NCBI GenBank assembly: GCA_003508835.1 | Contig: PUFA01000057.1 | Location: forward strand, 9,994,501-10,058,500 | From: Eonycteris spelaea | Lineage: Eukaryota > Chordata > Mammalia > Chiroptera > Pteropodidae | DNA length: 64,000 nt | Direction of reading: 5' to 3' | Shown here: piece by piece, positions 48,640 through 58,159 of the stretch | How the letters are laid out: each line of letters begins with the position of its first letter | Position numbering within the stretch: the stretch's first letter is position 1 | Made by a program: the position numbers and the translations under genes | Notes under the pieces: generated by a model | Told to the model about the DNA's origin: nothing | Database searches by the model: none | What the model saw: the letters and a program-made list of their open reading frames with translations, nothing else

Positions 48640-48843
48640 ATGCAGGGACCAGAGGCTGCACATGGAATTAGCAATCTACTGGTCCCCACAAACATGCAAA
48701 GACTCCTAGCACTGGTGGATACTGGGGCTGTCTGCAGTCTTATCTATGGGAATTCAGACAGATTCCTCGGACCAGCTGCCTATATAGATTACAATGGGGT
48801 AAGACTATTAAGACTAAAGCTGCGACTTTGCCTCTTGGAATAG
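48640..48843 (+). pseudogene. ERV protease remnant
   Basis: The retroviral aspartic protease active-site motif is visible as LVDTGA at 48712-48729, followed by 'VCSLIYGN', the usual flap-side context. The frame closes at 48843, before a full domain. A retroviral protease normally processes the gag-pol polyprotein. This one is inactive by truncation, even though the catalytic Asp-Thr-Gly survives. Confidence 0.8.
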
Positions 48844-49640
48844 GACATTTGCCCCCAATTCTGTATAAAGTATATGTCTCTCCAGTGCTGGAATATATCC
48901 TCGGGATGGATGCACCGCAAGGGCTTAATCTGCAGACCTCTGCTGGTGAATTCCACTCGCGAGTCCAGGTGATGAAGACTGTAGTGTGGAGACATACCAA
49001 TTGGCTGCCACATAAGGTGCCAGAACCAAGCACATTGTCAATATTAAGCAATATCGCTTGCCTGGTGGACATAATGAAATCAGGGCTATGGTTTGGGAAT
49101 TGGGGAAAGCTCAGACTGTGCATTCCACTCATAGTCCTTATAATGCCCCTGTGTGGCTAGTGAGAAGCCTGATGACTCATGGAGGATGACTGTGGACTAT
49201 TGGGAATTGAATAAAGTGACTCCCCACTGCGTGCAGCAGTACCATCCATCTATGCTCTAATGGATCAACTAACTACAAGGCTGGGAATATAACACTATGT
49301 CTTGGACTTGGCTAATGCTTTTTTCACCATAGATTTAGCTCCTGAAAGTCAAGATCAATTTACCTTCACATGGGAAAGAAGACAATGGGCTTTTGTTAGT
49401 ATTTTCCCAAGGCTTACATAGCCCTAATATTTGCCATGAGTTGGTAGCTCAGGATTTGGCAACCTGGACCCAGCCGGCAATGGTGGAATTGTTTCATTAT
49501 ATTGATGATGTCATGTTAACCTCTGCTTCCCTTACAGATCTAGAAGAAGTGGTGCCGCGCTGTTATAGCATCTGAAAACGTGACTGAAAGATAAATGCAA
49601 CCAAGGTTCAGGGACCTGGTTATCTGTCAGATTCTTGGGT
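48828..49640 (+). pseudogene. ERV reverse-transcriptase remnant
   Basis: The pol N-terminal region is open at 48828-49160 and again at 49393-49575. The second piece carries the catalytic palm motif YIDD at 49498-49509, preceded by '[19 protein letters not shown]', the usual context upstream of it. Frameshifts and stops around 49160-49390 separate the pieces. The YIDD form is common in ERV-L-type polymerases, while gammaretroviruses mostly have YVDD. Confidence 0.85.
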
Positions 49641-50810
49641 TTTGTCTGGTTGGGTAAGATGAAAGTTATCCCTGATGCTATAATTGATAAGATAAGATAC
49701 AAGCACACCCATGACCCCCTACAGTTAAAGAATTGCAGAGTTATGTGGGCCTTTGGGGTACTGGAGAGTGTTTGTGTCCCACCTAGAACAGCTAGCATGG
49801 CTGCCGTATGGCCTGAACAAAAAGGGAGCTACTTGGGACTGGGACAAAACAGTAGAGAAGGCGTTTGCCACTACCAAGTGGGCGGTATTGCAAGCCCAAG
49901 ACTTACGGGTAATGGACACAGGAAACCCTTCGAACTGGGTGTGCAAGTAATAGCAGAGGACATGGCTGGGGCCTATGGCAACATGTGGAATGAACTAGGA
50001 CCCCAGTGGGTTTTTGGTCCCAACTGTGGAAAGGTGCAGAGAGCCAGTACTCCCCAGTAGAAAAGCAATTAGCAGCTGTATATGCAGCCTTGCAGGCTAC
50101 TGAGTCAGTGGCTGACATGCCAAAGTGCAGATGCGCACCACTTACCCTATGCAAGTTTGGCTACGCACATAGATACAGGCCCCCAAAATGAGGGTGGCAC
50201 AAATGCCTACTCTGATGAAATGGGGTGCTTATCTGGAAAAATGGAGTGCCATAGCTGCTATGCCTCTGGCCATGGAATTACAGATGGTTTTAGGCCCAGT
50301 TGAATTTACCACTGCAGTTCCTACAGATTTAGAAGTGTCCCCTTACAAAGAAGGGAAACTGCCCATACCCACTGATTCAGGTCCAGTATGAGCAGGGGAC
50401 CAAGTGAGTAGCTACAGGGGTACAAACAGATACTGACCACATTTGGTATGATACAGGTATGAGCCAAAGCAGCCAACAGGTTAAACTGTGGGCTGTATGG
50501 ATGGTTATAGCCCGTGAAGATGGCTCCTTGACTGTTTGTACTGACAACTGGGCAGTGTTCAAAGGCCTGACATTATGGTTGCCTATGTCAAAATGGCAAA
50601 ATTGGCTAATGTTCCATAGGCCCTATGTGGACAAGCCATGTGGCAAGCCCCCTGGGAGGTAGGACAAGAAAAATACATAACTATTTACCATGTTACAGGT
50701 CATTCCCCCTTGGTAACTCCAGGTAATGATGAGGCAGATGCCCTCTCATGTGTGCAATGGCTAAAAAAGCATCCTGCAATTGACATGGCATACTGGCTCC
50801 ACAGATGATT
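49641..50810 (+). pseudogene. ERV RT connection and RNase H remnant
   Basis: Several open pieces lie in shifting frames (49635-50060, 49753-49950, 50006-50191, 50459-50662). One reads 'GATWDWDKTVEKAFATTKWA', typical of the connection domain just after RT. Another reads 'TVCTDNWAVFKGLTLWLP', which suits the RNase H core with one acidic residue visible. Multiple frameshifts inactivate it. Confidence 0.75.
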
Positions 50811-51640
50811 AGAGCACATGGGTACCAAAACTATGTGGACAATAAAACAACAGTGGAACCTTCCCCTGAAGTTGGATGATGTCACAGATGCCTGTGCCAA
50901 ATATCTGGTATGCAACCAGGATACGTCGCATCCTCGCCACATGAAACAGGAACAGATAGATTACATAAGACCACTTCCAAAAGCTCAAGGGTCATCTTAC
51001 ATCCTTATGGCAGTGGACATAGCTACCAGGTTGTTGTTTGCATGGCCCTGTGCGGCCACAGACCAAAAATATCCTATACAAGCTCTCAAATGTTTATGTG
51101 CCTTTTATGGTAGGCTGTTAGTGGTGGAAAGTGACCAAGGGACCCATTTTATCAGGCATGAAGTCCAGACATGGGCCAAACAAATGAACATTCAATAGAA
51201 ATTGCATGCCCCGTGTAATTCCCAGGCAGCAGGCATGATTGAGTGGCACAACAGGCTGTTGAAACAGAACCTACAAGTAATCATCAATCCCCTGGGGCTG
51301 CAAGGTTAGGTAGCCCTCCTGTGGGATGTATTGCAGGGCCTGAACCAATGACCCCAGGCTGGGAGTCCTTCTTCATTAGAGCTGCTATTATGTAGGGCTG
51401 TGGCCTTAATTCAATTTCAGGTAACTACCACAAAAACTGTTGAACTCAATGGTAACCTACTCCTACCTGCCCCTACTTGTCTGAAAAGAGGAGAAATAGT
51501 ACGACGAACTTGGCCATGGAAAATAAAGTCCCCTCATTGCCAGTGGGTAGGTCTAATAGCCCCTGTGGGGCAAGGGGCTACAGGGAAACTTACAGATCAT
51601 TCCTTGCATAAAACTGGCCACCACAAGTAACTGTGAGATA
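50811..51640 (+). pseudogene. ERV integrase remnant
   Basis: The 50818-51198 frame holds the zinc-binding cysteines in 'ACAKYLVC' and two catalytic aspartates, in 'LMAVDIATRLLF' and 'VVESDQGTHF'. After a stop near 51196 the third acidic residue is visible in 'GMIEWHNRLLKQ' (around 51239). A C-terminal basic stretch follows at 51400-51630. The D,D-E arrangement is intact in the text, but the frame is interrupted. Confidence 0.85.
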
Positions 51641-51699
51641 TCCCACAGGAGAGATGGATGAAGAAGAAAGTACCATACTAAAAGGAACATTTGTGTTGT

Positions 51700-53000
51700 C
51701 ATTGTAACCTGTTGAGAGTTCTCCTATATTTTGTCATGTTGACACAGTGGGACCAATGCCACAAGGGGAACAGGTATGGTACCAATGGCCAGGCTGCCCT
51801 CTCTTGATGGCAACAGTAATATCAGAAAATAAGATGCTGACATGAATCTTGCCTGATGGAAAAAACTTACCTGTATTGGTGCCATTGTCCTCCCTTTTCC
51901 TCCAACCTTAGACTGCTTTATACAAATATCGTGGTTGATTGGACACAAACCTATGCCACAATTGCAAATGTCTCACACTGTTGGGTATGCACAGAGTTTC
52001 CTGTCAGCACCTCTGCAGGATTGCCCTGAAGTTTACATGCAGCTGATGTCACAGCATGGGATCAGCTGACCCACTGGGGACCCCAGTCACCCAACTGGAC
52101 TGTCATTCATACTTGAGTGGGTACAAAGAACTCAGCATGGACTAGAGAAACCTTACTGGGGTACTTGGTACATGATGCATGGTCATAGCTGACTAGTGAA
52201 GAGATGGAGGTGACTGGGGATGTGCCCCATTGTACTGAAAGAAACACGGGGTCCTGACTGTTAGGATGGGTGTCATGTCCCCTATGCCAAAATGTAAGAC
52301 TGTTTCATCCACCACGCATGACAGGACACAAGTATGCCAGCACCCACCTGACTATGATATTGCCCCCAAGAAGCCTACAGGTATGTGAGGGCCCACGGAT
52401 GTCCCTACATTCCCTCTAATTGGACAGGTTGCTATACTTGGGGACATCCATATTTGCCAGTAGGCACTCCCCCAGTGCCCCACAAATTGGGATGTGTATT
52501 ATTCACAACATACCTGTACTAAGTGGACCCCATTGTGGTATTATCCTTTAGCTATCTTTCTGCCTGTGATAGGTGATGTGGTAGTTGAAACTCAAGTAAC
52601 AGCTTTGGCAGAGCATACTGCTCGAGCCTTGAATTATACTCATAAAGCCCTTAGTTTGGTAACTGATGAAGTAGATAAAATTTTTTAAAAATAGTATTGC
52701 AAAATTGTATGGCTTTGGCTATCTTAACTGCTACCCAAGGGGTACATGTGCTTTTCTCCAAACTAAGTGTTGTATTTACATTCTAGACCACAGGCATAAC
52801 ATCTCACAAACAGGTCTCTCCAGAGAAATAAGAGAAGTCCAGCAGGTCTCTGGGGTCCTCTGCAAGAGTGGCGGGCAAGCCTAACGTCCACCTGGTGCTG
52901 GGTCTTAGCTCTCCTAAGAGGTGGAGCCTGCCTCCTAGTAGCATGTTGTTGCTCCTTGTATTGCTGTGGCAAATAGGTACAGAGCAATGCCCTCCTGCAG
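51700..53000 (+). pseudogene. ERV env remnant
   Basis: The region between integrase and the 3' LTR has surface-subunit-like cysteine- and tryptophan-rich fragments (51900-52500). A heptad-like transmembrane ectodomain follows, open at 52494-52688. The next segment at 52697-52783 begins LQNCMALAILTA. The CX6CC motif (C-AFLQTK-CC) is visible at 52747-52773 but in a different frame, so a frameshift separates the two. A hydrophobic stretch 'LLLLVLLWQIG' near 52950 could be the membrane anchor. Env normally mediates cell entry; this copy is dead. Confidence 0.7.
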
Positions 53001-53019
53001 CAAGCCTATCAAGCCTACG

Positions 53020-53052
53020 TAGGTGTAAGGGAGGAATCCTGAAGTGGTGGAG
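53020..53052 (+). promoter_or_regulatory. Candidate ERV polypurine tract
   Basis: A purine-rich stretch, 'gtgtaagggaggaatcctga' to 'agtggtggag', ends at the start of the 3' LTR, the correct position for priming plus-strand synthesis. Interrupted by pyrimidines. Confidence 0.5.
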
Positions 53053-53391
53053 TATGAGGAGAAAGATGCCTATAGTCAGGCTCCCTCCTGACACCCTTAG
53101 CAGCTAACTTCTGAGCGGAAATGAGTCAGCACTTCTCTTATGTAACCATGTGTCTGGTATGCATGCGCGGGCTTCCGTTATCTGGCAGTGTGCCAATATT
53201 GTTTAACCTGTGTATAAAACTCACCGTGGCCATGTGAGGGAGTGCCATGCCCTTGTAGGATAACACTGCTGCCCTGTGAGGATGGCTGTGCCCTTGCTGG
53301 AATAAAGAGCTATGTTGCAGTTGCCTATGGCTCCCCACATTTTCTTCCAACTGCCTTGTATCCCTTACCTTGGAACCTCAAATCTTCAGCA
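53053..53391 (+). repeat. ERV 3' LTR
   Basis: About 339 bases, starting TATGAGGAG (5' copy TGTGAGAAG) and ending CAGCA. It shares the blocks listed for the 5' LTR. It carries about 39 extra bases around 53237-53275, with 'gccatgcccttg' and 'ctgtgcccttgctgg' resembling each other, so the extra block may be an internal tandem duplication. Poly-A signal AATAAA at about 53302. Confidence 0.85.
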
Positions 53392-53664
53392 GTTGGGCGT
53401 CTTCTTGACCTAGAGAAAGAGGAAATAACAACAGACGAAAGTAACTGGTTATCGGGCTTGCAAAGCACAGTAAAGCCTGGACAGGTCTATTCCATTACTT
53501 TCTTGGTCAGCCCTATGGAACCAGACACTGTTCTCACTCTCTTGGAAACAGGTATTAAAGGAGAGCAATAGCGGATTAACCCTACAAACCTGCTATGTGA
53601 CAAGGCAATATTGAAATTTCATAGTCTACTTGATGGAAAGAAACCCAAGAAAGTTCATGGGTAA
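53392..53664 (+). pseudogene. Coding-like remnant downstream of the ERV, unidentified
   Basis: Immediately after the 3' LTR, the frame beginning GTT-GGG at 53392 stays open to a TAG at 53569-53571, then again to TAA at 53662-53664. Text such as 'DLEKEEITTDESNW' and 'KPGQVYSITFL' looks like ordinary soluble protein. It is in phase with 46866-46954 across the ERV. I do not recognise the protein. AT-rich sequence with an ATAAA-rich site near 53815 follows, but no poly-A tract. Confidence 0.35.
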
Positions 53665-53669
53665 GCCAA

Positions 53670-54240
53670 AATTACTGCCCTCTCTGTCTTCAAAATGGGT
53701 CGATTTAATAATTGATTTCAGGGTCATTTAGAGGCATCAACTAAAAATATGCTTATTTTATTTAATTCCTTTTTTGCAATAGTTTATTTAATGTTCTCTC
53801 ATGTAGAAAAAATATAAAATAAATGACATTTCAAAACTAGATATCTACTTTTTAAAGGTACGTGATGAATAGAAGTTTCTTTTATTTCTAGAGAAGACAA
53901 AGAATAATTGAATTATAATAAAAATTATTCTTAAATCCCATCATAAAGGACTTTGACAGGACATCCCTATTAGGCTGGCATTATTGAGAATTTTAAGAAG
54001 TGTGAATAAAGCTATGGACATTATAAGCATCAAAATTACATGCACTCACATCTGAAGACTTTGTCATTCCATATGTGGTATGTTGGCTAGACCAGAATAA
54101 TTATGAGATTTGGTCTCCAAAGCTAAAGAAAAAGTACAATTTAAAAACAAGCTTTTTTTAAGTAAGATAATGATCAGATAGGAGTTATATTATTTTTAAT
54201 AACTGAAATATATTACTGTGCTTATTTTTATTTGTTCTTC
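53670..54240. other. AT-rich, no recognised feature
   Basis: About 0.6 kb of AT-rich sequence after the coding-like remnant. No repeat family or gene signal is seen. Confidence 0.4.
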
Positions 54241-54244
54241 TGAT

Positions 54245-54245
<1 letters not shown>

Positions 54246-54288
<43 letters not shown>
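54246..54288. repeat. (CA)n microsatellite
   Basis: A perfect run of about 21 CA dinucleotides. The His-Thr repeat in the open frame at 54243-54446 is just its translation. Confidence 0.97.
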
Positions 54289-54289
<1 letters not shown>

Positions 54290-54604
54290 CAAACTCACAA
54301 GGGGAATAAATAGGCAGAGAAGTTCCACACTGAATTTTACTTTCCTACTCTTACTCTCTTGCATGGGACAAGTCCTACCTTCTGCCTACATAGAGAATGA
54401 AGTAGAACTAATTGCTACACTAATTGCCTGGCATTTGGAATCATGAAGAGCCACTAGAATTGTTTTATATGATTTATTCTAGTTTTCCAGGGTATGGGGA
54501 AAAATAACTTTAGAAGACCTAGCCATGTGACTTTGAACAAGCCAATAAATTCCCTGAGACTTCATGTTCTTCATCTTCAGCTCTAATGACTTCTATGAAT
54601 CTTC

Positions 54605-54850
54605 CTTTCAAAGAACACAGAGCACAGTGGTTAAAGTTGAAAGGCTTGGAAGTCAGATAAGCTGTTCAAATCCTAAAGCCAGATCTTGAATGCTGTGCAA
54701 CTTTGATAAATTACAAAATCTCTCTTTGCTTCAGTCTCTTTACTTTTTAAATGAGAATGAATGCATGATAGATTGAGACAGTGCATGTAAAGACTTAAAA
54801 TGTAAAGAAATGAGCCTGGCATTTAGTAAGATCACGATAAGTGAGTTATT
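54605..54850 (+). repeat. MIR SINE
   Basis: 'agagcacagtggttaaagtt', 'gaaaggcttggaagtcagat', 'ctgtgcaactttgataaatt', 'tttgcttcagtctctttact', 'gagcctggcatttagtaaga' give a near full-length MIR in sense orientation. Confidence 0.85.
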
Positions 54851-54859
54851 TTTTTCTTC

Positions 54860-55410
54860 CTGTCATTGTTAGGAGTTGTAGCAATAACATGTTCAGCTGC
54901 AATGAGTTGTTGACTGCCAAGTGAATTATTATAGATGGACACTGAAGACAAGATGTGAGAAAAGCCATGCAAACCACGGATTCTCATTGTCAGTTATACA
55001 TCTTGTCCCTGGAGGTACAAGAGTCATGACATCCCTACCTGAATGGACCAGTGTCTGAAATTAGGCCCTCAAAGGTCATTTAGTCAAGATTGCCCCTTTC
55101 CCAACCAGACAGTGCCTGCTGCTGTTACCAAAAAAGCTCTAGGTGGAGCCCACTCTACCCTCTCACTGGAAAGGTGGGAGGTAGGAGGGCTCTGGTTATT
55201 TGAAATGCATCTGTTGAGGAATAAATGGACAACATCATCTATATATACAGAGCTTCTCATAACTTTGGTAAGAATGAGGTGATCCCTGAGGGCTGGCCCT
55301 GAACATGACAACATGACCATGGGCTGCCCTTGAGAGAGGTACAGGACAGGTAGCAAGTGACCTTCTTTAACGATAGGAAACCCTGACAGTATCCCCTCTG
55401 CCTTTGTTTG
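54860..55410. other. No recognised feature
   Basis: About 0.55 kb. 'gccctcaaaggtcatttagt' near 55064 resembles a common old mammalian repeat phrase but I cannot place it. The overlapping frames at 55043-55356 have no recognised content. Confidence 0.35.
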
Positions 55411-55414
55411 CTTG

Positions 55415-55585
55415 CTTGTTTATTTATTTATTTCCAACTGCACTGAGATGTAATAGACATAAGATTGTATAAATTTAAGGTATTCAATATGTTGATTTGA
55501 TACACCTATATATGGCAAAATCTGCTTCACCCAAGTAGTGGTACTATTAACAGAGAGGATAATTGCATCTTAGTATGAAATGTTT
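55415..55585 (-). mobile_element. LINE-1 3' UTR fragment, antisense
   Basis: 'tttatttatttatttccaac', 'tgcactgagatgtaatagac', 'aaatttaaggtattcaatat' and 'gttgatttgatacacctata' are the reversed 3' UTR end of L1MA-type elements. No coding part remains. Confidence 0.75.
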
Positions 55586-55589
55586 TAGC

Positions 55590-57185
55590 ACATTTCCTCA
55601 TAGGTCCTGCAGGAGGTATCAGAGAAGCACACAGGTGAGGCAAAGGCAGAAATCCTGGCTCTCCTGGTGACAACTATGCCACCCTGTGGGTGGCAGCCAG
55701 CTTCCCCCAACTTTAATAAACCTCTGACCAGTTTGAAGCCATTTACAGAAACCTGATCTTTGACATGTTGCTCCAGTTGTCTTCAGATTTCAGTCTGTGA
55801 CATGTTTCCAGCAGCCTTTGTTGGGTTTACCTGGCGCAGGTAAGCTCTACCTCCTTAGAAAAAGAGAGCAAAAAAAATGGAATAAAAGCAAATAGCAAGA
55901 TATTTAATAACATGACAGAGGAAAGACTATAATGATCTGTTAATATTAAAGCACAGAATGGCTAATATTTTGTATTAATGTCCAAATGAGGCAAAAATAT
56001 TCATCAGTGTTTCATGGATTATCAATCTGTGGGTTGTTTACAGTGCCACACAGATTTTGACAGGTTTAATTTATGAACCAATGAGTTAAAATTTTTGGAA
56101 AAATCCTTTTACTCTCATGTTAAATCATCGTCGTCGTCATCATCATCATCATCTACTTTCATAAGACAGATTTCAACTCTTGTGGCAACACTGGCCACCT
56201 CAAGGTCAAGTGGCAATGCTTGAAGGATTTCTCCCAATGTCCATACTCTTTGGCACTGCTGTAGTGTTTTGCCAGCTCTCCACAACCTTTCAAATTAAGG
56301 CCAATCCTCTCCTTGGTGTCTGTAGAGTTCTGATTCTACTACTTTATCCAGCCCCATTTCTCAATCCTCTCTAACCAAACACCTTCCTTGAAGTCACCCT
56401 CAACGCTTTTGGTCTGTCCTTCTTTCTTTGTCAATTTGGTGACAATTGTACATAAAAACCTGGAGTTCCTACAATAAGATGGGTCACAACTCTTCTCTAA
56501 CATTCTTGGGCAAGCATAGGTACTTTGATATGAAGAGAAAAACACCTCAGTAACCAATGTGGCTCCTGCTCACATCCTGTGTTTTCTATTGGCGCTGTGT
56601 GTATTTAGCATCTCTCAGCTCCTGGCGTTTTAATCCACTGAAGAGAGCACTGGGCCTGCTGTGTTCAGGGCACAGCGCTGAACGCATCTCTGAGTTACTG
56701 ACTTATCCCCATGTGTCCAGCACTCTGCCGGACTGGAAGATGTATTTCCAGGCAAGCTGCCTCTCTGAGAAAATCTGAAATGATGTGTTCTTTCCCTTGA
56801 TTCTTTCCTATACTGAGTATTAAAGGGCTCTAAGGGAGACCCACATGGAAGTGTTTCTCTTTTTTTTTTTTTTCCTGTTCCATAAATAAAACTCTGAGGA
56901 CAAGAAAGGAAAGGTGTGGAAAATAGAATCCTTAGTTGTAGAATCCCCCCAGACTGGGTCAATAGGAGGAGGTGGAATGAAAAAAACAAAAAACAAAAAA
57001 ACAAAAAAAAAAACAAAACAAAAGGTAAGGATGCTGCTGAGGATGAGGCCTCCTAGCTGGTGAAGAGTGTGTGGCAGTAACACAGCTGACTGAACAGATT
57101 AATGAGGCCCATGCACATGTGTCACTGAGGTAATCCCAAGTACAACAGAGTTTTTGTCCTTCTGGAGGACATGTATCCACCTAGG
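55590..57185. other. Mostly unassigned, with a small trinucleotide repeat
   Basis: Contains a short compound repeat of CGT and CAT triplets at about 56126-56153 and A-rich simple sequence (aaacaaaa) at about 56978-57022. The minus frame at 56630-57016 is partly the translation of that simple sequence. No gene signal is seen. Confidence 0.4.
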
Positions 57186-57194
57186 GGACAAAGA

Positions 57195-57320
57195 GTGGAC
57201 AGTTACTGAGTTCCTCACTCAGAATCAGATACTGTGCCCAGAGCATCATCCCATTTTATTCTGATAAACACCCTTTCCATTCATGTAATTATCCCATGTC
57301 ACTCAGACAAAACTAAAATT
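57195..57320 (-). repeat. MIR SINE, antisense (weak)
   Basis: 'cagttactgagttcctcact', 'cagatactgtgcccagagca' and 'cattttattctgataaacac' give the reversed MIR order. Confidence 0.5.
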
Positions 57321-57324
57321 GGCA

Positions 57325-58085
57325 TTCACTTTTGATTTTGGTTTTCAAAGCCTGCACTCTTTCTATCATACTGTGGTTCTTGAATTGTTCAGTTATCAGA
57401 GAAGCTGGAAGGTGTGCTCTTTTATTGTGCTCCATTGATCACTTGGAAATACCGATAAGGCAAATTTAAATAGCTAGATATATAATTCCTTATTAAATCA
57501 CATACAGTGCCACTTTATATAGATTTTGTTTTGCAAGGGTTAAGTGATTTTTTTTTAATTTATAGGAGAAAAACAGAAAAGTGAGAAAAGTCTGTTAATT
57601 TGATTTTTATGTGACCTAGGAAAAAGGGTCACATCTAAAACTAAAAAATAAGAGAAACCCATGTCCAACTAGGAACCCTATGTTCTCAGGAAGAGGAGAA
57701 TTTGGGGCTCAGCCCCTACTGAGATGAGGGCCCCTGCTCATTGCTGTAGAGAGGTGTGGAGGCAAAAAGCCTAACCCCACTCTCACTGCCCCTCATATCA
57801 CCACTCGGTCTCACTGGTCATGTTACAAAGGTCTATCAAGGAAGCAAAACAGTGACTTTTTTTTTTTTAGATTTTACCGTTTCCTTTTTACACAAGTCAC
57901 CCAAACTTCTTATTAGAAATTTAAAAAACAAAGGTAAACAAAATAATTATAAATGAATTAGTTGTGAAAATTTTCCACTAGTACCATGCCGAAATAAACA
58001 TTTGGATCTGCAATCTTTCAGACAATTCCATGTACATACACTCTATGGATTTTGATGTTGCATGTCTGCCTTTCTATGCCAATTA
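57325..58085. other. No recognised feature
   Basis: About 0.75 kb of AT-rich sequence with a poly-T run near 57858. No repeat family or gene signal is recognised. Confidence 0.4.
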
Positions 58086-58089
58086 GTAC

Positions 58090-58159
58090 ACAGCTACATC
58101 ATTGTTTCTCAAAGATGGGTCCCCACTATATGTGTAATGAATTGCTAGAGGTTCATTTT
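58090..58159 (+). mobile_element. MER5-like element, left part (split)
   Basis: 'acatcattgtttctcaaaga' and 'tgggtccccactatatgtgt' give the left end of a MER5-like element. It is interrupted by the HAL1-like insertion and resumes at 60479. Confidence 0.6.

Larger units (their letters stand above)
46955..53391 (+). mobile_element. Degenerate endogenous retrovirus with env (class III/ERV-S-like)
   Basis: A provirus of about 6.4 kb with two related LTRs, a primer-binding-site-like sequence and remnants of gag, protease, reverse transcriptase, RNase H, integrase and env in the canonical order. All frames carry stops and shifts, so it cannot encode functional proteins. The RT motif is YIDD. An env region is present, unlike typical ERV-L and MaLR. 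The PBS begins TGGCATCGC and loosely suits a serine tRNA. HERV-S/HERV18-type class III elements combine a serine PBS with env, so that affinity is my best guess, not proven. By eye the LTRs differ at about one site in five, so the insertion is old. Confidence 0.85.

Noticed and set aside
46955..53391. Possibility that an ERV protein is still functional (domesticated env or protease)
   Set aside because: Every domain is split by stops or frameshifts, and the longest open pieces are partial domains, so domestication is not supported.
54243..54446. Open frame with a His-Thr repeat
   Set aside because: The repeat is the translation of the (CA)n microsatellite, and the rest has no recognised content.
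56820..57083. Minus-strand frames rich in Phe
   Set aside because: Produced by the A-rich (aaacaaaa)n simple sequence at about 56978-57022 read in reverse.
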